Source: JBAYFX01 sp041666965 (GTDB lineage: Bacteria > Patescibacteriota > Microgenomatia > UBA12405). From it: a stretch of DNA of 12,707 bases. This document shows, piece by piece, positions 5,006 to 11,721 of this stretch. The DNA lies in contig JBAYFX010000025.1 of assembly GCA_041666965.1 (NCBI GenBank), positions 1-12,707 of the forward strand. Direction: 5' to 3'. Each line of letters opens with the position of its first letter. The first letter of the stretch is position 1. Both the position numbers and the translations under genes were made by a program. Under the pieces are notes generated by a model. That model saw nothing but the letters and a program-made list of their open reading frames with translations, did no database searches and was not told the DNA's origin.

Positions 5006-5212
5006 ATGGTCACTATCACGGTATCTGAGTTCTGGATCGGACTGCTCTTGGCTGCGGCTCTCGGCGCTGCTATCCACGATTTTATCTGGACCACACTGGT
5101 CTCGGATGAACGCGCGGAACGGCACTTCGAAAAGGCTTCGACCAAGCAGCACTTGCTCTGGCTCGGCGCGGGCGTCTTGTTCGTTGTCGCAGTCATTGGC
5201 TGGATGTACTAG
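5006..5212 (+). CDS. Small two-helix membrane protein
   Basis: A 68-residue protein of unknown function. It has two hydrophobic segments (about residues 9-31 and 49-67) joined by a charged loop (DERAERHFEKASTK, 34-47). The start is fixed by a strong SD, AGGGAGG at 4991-4997, 8 nt before the ATG. It forms an operon with the next gene: 9 nt separate its stop from the next ATG, and the next SD begins inside its TAG stop codon, so translation is probably coupled. Codon use is GC-rich at third positions, quite unlike the AT-rich flanking genes, which suggests recent transfer or a different expression class. A small accessory partner of the lipoprotein is a guess from position only. Confidence 0.75.
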   Translation: MVTITVSEFWIGLLLAAALGAAIHDFIWTTLVSDERAERHFEKASTKQHLLWLGAGVLFVVAVIGWMY

Positions 5213-5221
5213 GAGGTTCAC

Positions 5222-5752
5222 ATGAAGAAGTTTGCTACGTTCGTGCTAATCGCCCTGATCGCTTTGCTGCTCGCTAGCTGCACTGGAGGATTCACTTCCC
5301 CCGGAGCTGCCCGACAGCAAGCACCGACCCCGCAAGCGACCCTCGCGCCCGCCGCGCCCGACTGCCCGACCTGCGACCAGCAGGAAACCCCCGCGCCCGC
5401 CCCGACCAGCCCGGTCGACGACGGCTCTGGCGAGTTTCGCTGCACCCACGTCAACCCCGGTCGGTTCATGCTTCGCCCCGGCGAATCCGCAAATGGCGGC
5501 CACATCATCATTGGCAAGCAGGATTTCCTGTACGTCGATGACAAGATCGTGGTCGTCACCAACGACAGCTCCGAGAATGTGGAGATCGACAGCACCGACG
5601 GCGTCGGCGTCTGTAACTCCACGGACAAGGGGTTGACGGTGGACATGCGGTTCCGCGAGGGCTGCGACCCTGACGGCTGCGGCGCTGTGCTCTGGGTGAA
5701 GATCACCGATTCCGGCATCGCCGAGGAGGTGGTCCAGAAGCCCAAGGGCTAG
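5222..5752 (+). CDS. Lipoprotein with Pro/Ala-rich linker and Cys-containing beta domain
   Basis: A 176-residue predicted lipoprotein of unknown function. The signal sequence ends in the lipobox LLASC with C20 as the lipidated residue. A Pro/Ala/Thr-rich linker (about 26-66) contains CPTC (48-51) and is followed by a probable beta-rich domain (70-171) with further cysteines at 74, 131, 148 and 153. CPTC looks like a thioredoxin-type CxxC, but it sits in a low-complexity linker rather than at a helix start, so a redox role is not supported. SD AGGAGG (5211-5216) lies 5 nt before the ATG. Strongly GC-rich codons contrast with the neighbours. It is probably cell-surface or membrane attached. Confidence 0.8.
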   Translation: MKKFATFVLIALIALLLASCTGGFTSPGAARQQAPTPQATLAPAAPDCPTCDQQETPAPAPTSPVDDGSGEFRCTHVNPGRFMLRPGESANGGHIIIGKQDFLYVDDKIVVVTNDSSENVEIDSTDGVGVCNSTDKGLTVDMRFREGCDPDGCGAVLWVKITDSGIAEEVVQKPKG

Positions 5753-5764
5753 ACGCCAAAGCCG

Positions 5765-5811
5765 CCCACTTGGTCGGAAAGTACGCGCAAGCGCAACTAC
5801 CGACCAGTGGG
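5765..5811 (+). other. Long hairpin downstream of the lipoprotein gene
   Basis: A 12-bp stem, 5765-5777 pairing with 5800-5811, with one bulged T (5770/5771). Its large loop holds cgc-GCAA-gcg (5784-5793), a GNRA tetraloop hairpin. There is no T tract: a purine-rich linker (5813-5854) follows, so it is not a classical terminator. It may be a 3' stability element or part of a larger RNA that includes the ribozyme-like fold at 5855-5924. Confidence 0.6.
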
Positions 5812-5854
5812 GGTCAGGGAAAAAAACAAAAGAGAGAGAAAGCAAGCAAACGAG

Positions 5855-5924
5855 GGACATCCGTAAATCCGCCCAAAAGGCGAGAATAACGGATCTGATG
5901 AGCCGGTGTAATTCCGGCGAATCC
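5855..5924 (+). ncRNA. Hammerhead-ribozyme-like element (type III order)
   Basis: All core positions of a hammerhead are present in order: stem III strand GGA (5855-5857), C17 (5858), stem I ATCCGT (5859-5864) with ACGGAT (5889-5894), CTGATGA (5895-5901), stem II GCCGG/CCGGC (5902-5906/5914-5918, 7-nt loop), GAA (5919-5921), stem III TCC (5922-5924). Stem I continues as a second hairpin, cgcc-caaaa-ggcg. The predicted cut is between 5858 and 5859. Two weaknesses: the usual A15.1-U16.1 pair is inverted to U-A (GAC instead of GUC), and stem III has only 3 bp. It ends 16 nt before the next start codon. Activity cannot be judged from sequence; a structured 5' UTR of another kind is the alternative. 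Confidence 0.5.
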
Positions 5925-5940
5925 AAATTTAACAAACACT

Positions 5941-6186
5941 ATGACCAAAATAATTGAACTAATCAAATATGGGTTAATTGCCTTAGCCCTTTTAGTTGTC
6001 GGATTCCAGTATGTGGGCGCTTACCAAACCCAAATCCGCAACCAGGCTTTTGACGGCTGTGCCGCTCAAACCTTTTACCAAAATGAGTTTGACGATGCCG
6101 AAGGCCGTCACATCACTAATCGTGAACCCCAAAAAACACTTTACGAAAAGTGTTTAATCGACAAAGGCATTAAAGCTGGAAAGTAA
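5941..6186 (+). CDS. Small membrane-anchored protein with paired cysteines
   Basis: An 81-residue protein of unknown function. One N-terminal membrane segment (about residues 9-27) is followed by a short charged domain with two cysteines, C40 (FDGCAA) and C71 (YEKCLIDKGIK), probably a disulfide outside the membrane. The Cys-Leu-x-x-Lys-Gly-Ile ending is of a kind seen in small uncharacterised CPR proteins. No SD and no obvious -10 precede the ATG; instead the hammerhead-like element ends 16 nt upstream. Base composition returns to AT-rich here, which marks the right edge of the GC-rich island. It converges with the next gene with a single base between the stops. Confidence 0.7.
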   Translation: MTKIIELIKYGLIALALLVVGFQYVGAYQTQIRNQAFDGCAAQTFYQNEFDDAEGRHITNREPQKTLYEKCLIDKGIKAGK

Positions 6187-6187
6187 A

Positions 6188-7786
6188 CTACCTCACTTTC
6201 ATCAGATACAGGTTTTCTGTGCCATATACATAGTAGTTGGCTACTAGCTCCAATCTCTCAGGATGTGTCAGTGCCCAATCTCTTGCTTGTCGGTATGCTT
6301 CTAAATTAATTCCATAAAAAGGTGCCGGTTCATAAGTGCTATCAGGTACTAATACTGCGTCATACTCCCCCACCAGCCCCTCTATCTCATTTTCACTCTG
6401 AAACCTTTCTCTGGATCCTACTGAACCCGGCTCAAACGCATCCGTCCCCATAATTTCTTTGTACATGCCCAAATTATTGTCATTAATTTCTTCACGGTTT
6501 ATAAGTACCAACACACTAATTTTATGACCCTTATCCACCGCCATTTTTTCCAAATCATTAATTATAAATTTTTGAGGCCACTCCTCACTTTTGGGACTTC
6601 TCACTGGATAATCATCAATTCCTATCCACTCTACATCACCCGCTACAAATGTTGGAGTCGCCACTACCCATGGCTTACGAATCGGAAAACCAAATGAATT
6701 ATTAATATACATCCATCCCATCCAAATAACCAAAATCCAACTTATCCAAATCTTCACTCTCCCCATTTCTTTTAAGCCCATTACAAGCGTAATAGCTACT
6801 ATAGGAAGCATGGGCAAAGTAAATCGAAAGTCTTTATTTTTTATGATTGTAAATATTACATAGTTAACTAACCCAAAAAAAATTAAAAAGCTAATTTTTC
6901 TAAACTTTCCTTTTTTACACACACCCAAAACCCCCAACCAAATCAGTGTTGGAATCGGTGATACTTGATGAAGCAGCATTAAGCGAAAATAATGTATCCA
7001 TGTTTGCCAGTCACCCAAATTCATCGGGTCAGTTAGTTTCTCCCCTGTTCCTGCTAACCCGGTCAAATAGTTAATTATATTTTCCTTGTTAACCAACCAC
7101 CACCAACCAACCAATCCTAAATACAACACGCCATAAACTGCCAAATTTCTAAATATCTTTATTTCATCTTTCTTAAACCAAGCATAAATTACCCAAACCA
7201 CCATTGGAAAAAAGTATATAAACCCATTAATTTTGGTCAATGATGCTCCCATCAAGCAAAGTAGCCACACCAATCCCCATTTAAATTCAATTAAATATTT
7301 TGATTTCACCAAACTCCACAATCCCCACACTACCCAGCCACTTAGTGCCAAATCTAAAAGCATGTTTCTGGAAATATCGTAAACCACAGGCATAAAAGAA
7401 AACAAAACCGTTACCCCTAAAGCTAACTTCTCATCTTTGTAAATTTCCAAAATAAGCTTAAACAGTCCGACTAATACAAAAACCAGAACGATGCTATTTA
7501 CGAAAGTAATTTGGGCAACTCCAACCCCAAAAAGTAACGACCATACTCCTCCCAATAAATAAACCAACGGCGGATATCCCCCAAATGCCTTAACTAAATC
7601 TCCAAACCCTCCCCAAAATTCCCCACTCATCCACTGATTGGCCAGAACCACACTTCGAATATGTGCTGCCTGGTCCCAAGCCGGCGGCGCTTTATCCCAC
7701 GCCAACCATATTATATTGGCCACTAAATGAAGGACGCATATTGTAATTAATCCCCAAAAAACATTTTTAGATTTAATCCCCAACAT
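6188..7786 (-). CDS. Membrane glycosyltransferase, GT39/ArnT-like (PMT_2 family)
   Basis: 532 residues from the chosen start; about 10-12 membrane segments followed by a soluble C-terminal domain (about 390-532). GT-C fold enzymes move a sugar from a lipid-phosphate carrier to protein, lipid or glycan on the outer side of the membrane. Family marks: an acidic motif in the first outer loop (AWDQAAH, D38), YPPL in the second, and SRNMLLDLALSGW, matching the usual PMT_2 pattern. The frame opens 11 codons earlier with a TTG (7819), but that would overlap the divergent gene. ATG at 7786 lies 9 nt after TATACT (7801-7796) and is preferred. Donor and acceptor cannot be told from sequence. Confidence 0.8.
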   Translation of the reverse strand: MLGIKSKNVFWGLITICVLHLVANIIWLAWDKAPPAWDQAAHIRSVVLANQWMSGEFWGGFGDLVKAFGGYPPLVYLLGGVWSLLFGVGVAQITFVNSIVLVFVLVGLFKLILEIYKDEKLALGVTVLFSFMPVVYDISRNMLLDLALSGWVVWGLWSLVKSKYLIEFKWGLVWLLCLMGASLTKINGFIYFFPMVVWVIYAWFKKDEIKIFRNLAVYGVLYLGLVGWWWLVNKENIINYLTGLAGTGEKLTDPMNLGDWQTWIHYFRLMLLHQVSPIPTLIWLGVLGVCKKGKFRKISFLIFFGLVNYVIFTIIKNKDFRFTLPMLPIVAITLVMGLKEMGRVKIWISWILVIWMGWMYINNSFGFPIRKPWVVATPTFVAGDVEWIGIDDYPVRSPKSEEWPQKFIINDLEKMAVDKGHKISVLVLINREEINDNNLGMYKEIMGTDAFEPGSVGSRERFQSENEIEGLVGEYDAVLVPDSTYEPAPFYGINLEAYRQARDWALTHPERLELVANYYVYGTENLYLMKVR

Positions 7787-7795
7787 CTCACTTTT

Positions 7796-7803
7796 AGTAT
7801 AGA
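7796..7803. promoter_or_regulatory. Symmetric bidirectional -10 region
   Basis: Within TAGTATAGACTA, TATACT (minus, 7801-7796) serves the gene starting at 7786 and TATAGA (plus, 7798-7803) serves the gene starting at GTG 7812. The boxes overlap by four bases and stand 9 and 8 nt from their start codons, so both mRNAs would be leaderless and polymerase cannot occupy both at once. Confidence 0.5.
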
Positions 7804-7811
7804 CTAATACT

Positions 7812-10601
7812 GTGACCAAATTGTCCCGGTATCACTGGTTTTACCCGCTAATTTTACTTCTAATCACCCTCTTTTTGGTCTACCGCAATTACACTCCGGG
7901 AACTTTTTTAACCGGCTGGGACACCCTTCATCCTGAATTTGACTTTAAACTAAATTTTCAGCGCCTATTTTTCGGTGTCTGGCGCGCCGATCAGGGTCTG
8001 GGTGCTATTTCCGGCCATTCCGCCATGGCCGATCTGCCCCGCGTTTTTATTCTCTGGCTATTTCATTTTATTTTGCCCCTTTCCCTTCTTCGCTACTCCT
8101 ATGTTTTTCTCTGTTTAATAGTTGGCCCCTTGGCGTTTTACTATTTAATTCGCCAGCTCCTACCCCGCCACCCCGGTGTTGCCCTTATTTCCTCTCTGGT
8201 TTACCTTTTTAATTTCGGCACCCTTCAACAATTCTATGTCCCTTTTGAAATGTTTCCCACTCAATGGGCTCTCTTGCCTCTATTAATTCTTGTCACTATC
8301 CGCTGCCTTCAACACCCCTCACGGCGCCATCTTCTGGTTTTTTTTCTAGTTAACCTTTTAGCTACTCCTCAAGCCTACGCCGCCCACCTCTGGTATCCCT
8401 TCTTTGGACTAATGGCAATTTTCTTTTTTCTTTGGTCTAAAACCAATCGCCGTCCGTTCAAATACCCTCTTATTCTAATATTGTTAACCCTTGCCGCCAA
8501 CAGCTTTTGGCTATTACCCAATTTATATTTTGCTGCCTCCAATTCCCTCACGCCCCAACTCCATAAAGCCAATCGTCTCCACTCTCAGGAATTTTTAGAA
8601 CGTAATCGGGAAACCGGCACACTGGCTCAAACCTCCCTAATTAAAGGCTTTTACTTTAATTGGGATTCTTTTGATTTTACTAACAACCGACCAGATAAAC
8701 TCATGCCTCAGTGGTCCCGCCACAGTTCTCTTTTTGACGTTAAATTAATCGGCAACCTAATTTTCTTGGGAGCCTTTATTGGATTAATCTCAGTCTTACT
8801 TCGTGGTCATCCGCTTTTCTTGCCACTTTCTCCATTTTTCATTATTCCTTTTGTCCTGTTGGCCAACAACGTGCCGCTTTTTCGCAATATTTTCGACTAT
8901 CTTCTTACTCTGCCACTCCTTTCTGAAGTATTCCGTTTTATTTTTACCAAAATGTCAATTCTTTATACATTTGGCTTAAGTTTATTTTTTGCCTATTTTA
9001 CTTACTTACTCTTTCTGGTGAAACCTTCCCCAAATTTCAAAAAAAGGTTTGGCATTATTATGTCTGTCTCTCTGCTTATCTATTGTTTCCCCTTCTTTCA
9101 GGGCCAACTCATCTCTCCTCTAGTCAGGCAATCCATCCCAGCCCAATACCTCAAACTCTATCAGGCTACCCGCCACTTACCCCCGGGTATCGCCCTTACC
9201 CTCCCCCTCCATCAATCAAGTGGTTGGCAGTATTATGATTGGAATTATCAAGGTTCCGGTTTTATTTGGTTTGGCCTCCCCTTTGGAACGCTTGACCGAG
9301 ATTCCGACCGCTGGGCTCAAACTAACGAAGAAGCTTACCGTGAATTTTATTATTCCTTATATAGTAGCAACCCTTCCCAGTTTCTTTTAAATCTTAAAAA
9401 ATACAACATTTCTTATCTTCTCTGGGACTCCAGTAACATTGCTACCACCTCAAAAAACCAAACTCAGGTAACTCTTGCTCCAGAAATAGAAACTTTACTC
9501 CTTTCTCTTGCCTCTCAAAACCAAATCACCTCCGTTTTTAATTCCGGTTCCCTCCATCTCTATCAACTCAACCCCACACCGTCACAAGTTATTGTTCAGA
9601 ACTTGAAAACCAACGTCAGTCCTACCTATTCCCGCCACTATCAAGATTCTGCTTTTACTGGGACTAATTACTTCACCAAAAACGAACCCACTTCCGACTA
9701 CTATCCATTTCGAAATATTCTATCCCACACCGACCGTCTCAACCTCCAACAGTTTCGAATTACCAATTCAGACAGCATTTGGAAACTAACTAATCTAGCC
9801 ACCAATTCTCAAATTCAACTTGAACCCTACCGCCTCTACAACAATTCTGCTTTATCTGGTCTTATTACGAACCCCCTCATAAAAGCCTCCTCAAATTACA
9901 TCACCTTTTCTTCATTTAACACTACCAATGGTGTGGAAATTAAATTACCCCAAATGGATCACTCCCAATCATTTATTATTGGCGTTAAATCTAAATATGT
10001 TAAGGGTATTCCCCTCCGCCTTTGTCTTTATAATTATTCTTCCAATCTTTGTAGTTTTGAAGACGAGTTAACTAAAAACTCTCAGTTTGGATGGGACTAC
10101 TTTTTAGTGCCTCCCATGGACAGTTTTGCCGGTTACAATCTTAATTTAAATGCTATTTCCTATAATTTCCGCTCCAGTCTTTCTTTAGTTTCTGATATTC
10201 AAATTTTTAAGCTTGATTATTCTTTACTAAACACTCCCTCTTCGTTTGCCAGCCAACCACCTGAACCCCCAATACCCCAGGAATACCAGCTGATTTGGCC
10301 AAATAATAGCTTAGTGAAAATCAATAACCCTAACTTCAAATCTCACCTCCTCTTTTTCCAATCCTACTCCCCTGATTGGCTAGCCTTTTATTTCAATGGC
10401 GCTACTCCGGTGTTTCTAAATAACCACGTGTTAATTAACAACTGGGCCAACGGCTGGGAACTACCCCCACAACTATCGCACCAGCGCACTAACGGACTTA
10501 ATATCTATATCCTCTTCTGGCCCCAGCTTTTACAATTTTTAGGTTTTATTTTAATTCCACTCACCTTTCTTTTAATACGTAAAACCAGATTTGACAACTA
10601 G
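7812..10601 (+). CDS. Large GT-C-like membrane protein (YfhO/arabinofuranosyltransferase-like)
   Basis: 929 residues, GTG start. The N-terminal half (about 10-430) has many membrane segments in a GT-C arrangement: after TM1 comes GWDTLHPEF (35-43), with D37 as likely catalytic acid, then a conserved-looking loop, QGLGAISGHSAMADLPR (61-77), typical of large CPR membrane proteins annotated YfhO- or DUF3367-like. The C-terminal half (about 440-890) is a long extracytoplasmic beta-rich region ending in FFQSYSPDWLAF and NNWANGWELP, then a final membrane segment (about 903-922) and a basic tail. It probably transfers sugars to a surface glycan or protein. It starts 8 nt after TATAGA and is divergent from the PMT-like gene, suggesting a shared pathway. 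Substrates are unknown. Confidence 0.72.
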   Translation: MTKLSRYHWFYPLILLLITLFLVYRNYTPGTFLTGWDTLHPEFDFKLNFQRLFFGVWRADQGLGAISGHSAMADLPRVFILWLFHFILPLSLLRYSYVFLCLIVGPLAFYYLIRQLLPRHPGVALISSLVYLFNFGTLQQFYVPFEMFPTQWALLPLLILVTIRCLQHPSRRHLLVFFLVNLLATPQAYAAHLWYPFFGLMAIFFFLWSKTNRRPFKYPLILILLTLAANSFWLLPNLYFAASNSLTPQLHKANRLHSQEFLERNRETGTLAQTSLIKGFYFNWDSFDFTNNRPDKLMPQWSRHSSLFDVKLIGNLIFLGAFIGLISVLLRGHPLFLPLSPFFIIPFVLLANNVPLFRNIFDYLLTLPLLSEVFRFIFTKMSILYTFGLSLFFAYFTYLLFLVKPSPNFKKRFGIIMSVSLLIYCFPFFQGQLISPLVRQSIPAQYLKLYQATRHLPPGIALTLPLHQSSGWQYYDWNYQGSGFIWFGLPFGTLDRDSDRWAQTNEEAYREFYYSLYSSNPSQFLLNLKKYNISYLLWDSSNIATTSKNQTQVTLAPEIETLLLSLASQNQITSVFNSGSLHLYQLNPTPSQVIVQNLKTNVSPTYSRHYQDSAFTGTNYFTKNEPTSDYYPFRNILSHTDRLNLQQFRITNSDSIWKLTNLATNSQIQLEPYRLYNNSALSGLITNPLIKASSNYITFSSFNTTNGVEIKLPQMDHSQSFIIGVKSKYVKGIPLRLCLYNYSSNLCSFEDELTKNSQFGWDYFLVPPMDSFAGYNLNLNAISYNFRSSLSLVSDIQIFKLDYSLLNTPSSFASQPPEPPIPQEYQLIWPNNSLVKINNPNFKSHLLFFQSYSPDWLAFYFNGATPVFLNNHVLINNWANGWELPPQLSHQRTNGLNIYILFWPQLLQFLGFILIPLTFLLIRKTRFDN

Positions 10602-10633
10602 TCGTTAAATACATACTATATATATACGTCCTG

Positions 10634-10662
10634 TTAATATTTAGCCCAATCTGTGCTACAAT
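10634..10662 (+). promoter_or_regulatory. Promoter of the 10695 gene
   Basis: Extended -10 TGC-TACAAT (10654-10662) with a weak -35 TTAATA (10634-10639) at 17 nt. It gives a leader of about 26 nt without an SD. Confidence 0.5.
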
Positions 10663-10694
10663 ATTATCACTAGATTACCAATAAAAATATAACT

Positions 10695-11639
10695 ATGAGT
10701 CGTAGAATAAACACCCTTCTTGGCTCAGCTGCTACCGCAGCTGCCACCCTAGCTATCTTATCGTCCCCCGATGCTGCCGCCCAAACCCTCCCTCCGGTTT
10801 GCCATCTTACTCAAAATAGAAATGTTTGCACTTTACCTCAAGAAACCTCATCCAAACTTAACCAATTTTTAGTAGACCAGCAACCTTCGTCCAAAGAAAA
10901 CACTTATCCTGACAGTCTCGCCTTATCTATCTTTGAAAATGATTTTACTGCTCCCCCAAATTCAACAGTAGTTATTACCAGTAATGGAACAACTTATAGA
11001 TTGTTTGTAAATGAATACGAGGGAATAAGCGAAGTCTGGGCTACAGTTCAAATGCCAGGAATTTCTCAGGAGTCCCTACCAATTCCTGTTTCTCGCACTG
11101 ACAAAGACAATGAAATTGGACCAGTGTTAGCCCAAGTTGTTTCCATTCAAACCACTGAAGGTCCCCGTGAATTAATTTTAGCCACATCTTTAGCAAAACG
11201 GCCTGAGGATGGTTCCCAATACATTCGAATTTTTGGCGCAATTGATCCCGATGATTTTGATATTAATAAAGTTAATTTTAGCAGTTATGGGTTAGAGGAT
11301 TTTTATAATGTATATGAGTTAATTAGTTTTGAACCGGGTATTGATGGTTTAGATCCCACCAAAACCCACCAGGTAATCAATTTGGTATACTCTGCCCCTG
11401 TCCGTTATGCGGATGGTCATAGTGAAACTCATACTATAACAAAAGGCTATGATCCCGAAACCCAAAAGTGGGGCTTATCCTACTACATCCAAGAGAACCG
11501 TCGTGTTTACTTACCTTTTATTGACAGTTCTCGAACCGCCGGAGAAACTCATATCACCAACTCACCACCCATTACTCGAAAACACAATCTAAAACCTCAC
11601 ACCTCTCCTAATTTAAACCAATTCCAACGTAGCCCCTAA
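10695..11639 (+). CDS. Secreted protein of unknown function
   Basis: 314 residues. The signal peptide (1-29) has an Arg-Arg pair (MSRRIN), an Ala-rich core and an AAA site before Q30; the RR pair is Tat-like, but the rest of that motif is missing. C36 and C45 may form a small disulfide loop at the mature N-terminus. The body (60-270) looks beta-rich, with alternating hydrophobic strands and DPDD/DKDN turns; a YLPFID segment follows at about 275, and the last 40 residues are polar and Pro-rich, with no membrane anchor or LPxTG. It is probably released or loosely bound. It is followed by a second secreted gene in the same direction, with no terminator in between. I do not recognise the family. 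Confidence 0.72.
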   Translation: MSRRINTLLGSAATAAATLAILSSPDAAAQTLPPVCHLTQNRNVCTLPQETSSKLNQFLVDQQPSSKENTYPDSLALSIFENDFTAPPNSTVVITSNGTTYRLFVNEYEGISEVWATVQMPGISQESLPIPVSRTDKDNEIGPVLAQVVSIQTTEGPRELILATSLAKRPEDGSQYIRIFGAIDPDDFDINKVNFSSYGLEDFYNVYELISFEPGIDGLDPTKTHQVINLVYSAPVRYADGHSETHTITKGYDPETQKWGLSYYIQENRRVYLPFIDSSRTAGETHITNSPPITRKHNLKPHTSPNLNQFQRSP

Positions 11640-11663
11640 AAAATAGTTTTCTTATCCCGCCTC

Positions 11664-11691
11664 TTGTCCGTGAACATACACATCCTATACA
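11664..11691 (+). promoter_or_regulatory. Candidate promoter of the 11722 gene
   Basis: TTGTCC (11664-11669), a 16-nt spacer and TATACA (11686-11691); a second box, TATGAT, lies nearer the ATG. Neither is strong, and read-through from 10695-11639 is possible. Confidence 0.35.
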
Positions 11692-11721
11692 TATTTTATA
11701 TTGTATGATATATTACGTGTT

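Noticed and set aside
5368..5376. CPTC motif of the lipoprotein as thioredoxin active site
   Set aside because: It lies in a Pro/Ala-rich linker directly after the lipidation region, not in a thioredoxin fold.
5895..5924. Cobalamin-riboswitch-like stretch (CCGGTG..ATTCCGG)
   Set aside because: Only the small hairpin resembles the B12 element; the flanking conserved blocks and the large size of that riboswitch are missing. The hammerhead layout explains more of the sequence.
5246..5935. 229-codon minus-strand ORF and another of 175 codons (5218-5745) antisense to the lipoprotein gene
   Set aside because: Long antisense frames are expected opposite a GC-rich gene; the sense strand has the SD, the lipobox and an operon partner.
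7787..7819. Upstream TTG start for the PMT-like gene
   Set aside because: It would make two divergent genes overlap at their starts, and the extra 11 residues add nothing to the first membrane segment; ATG at 7786 fits the -10 box.
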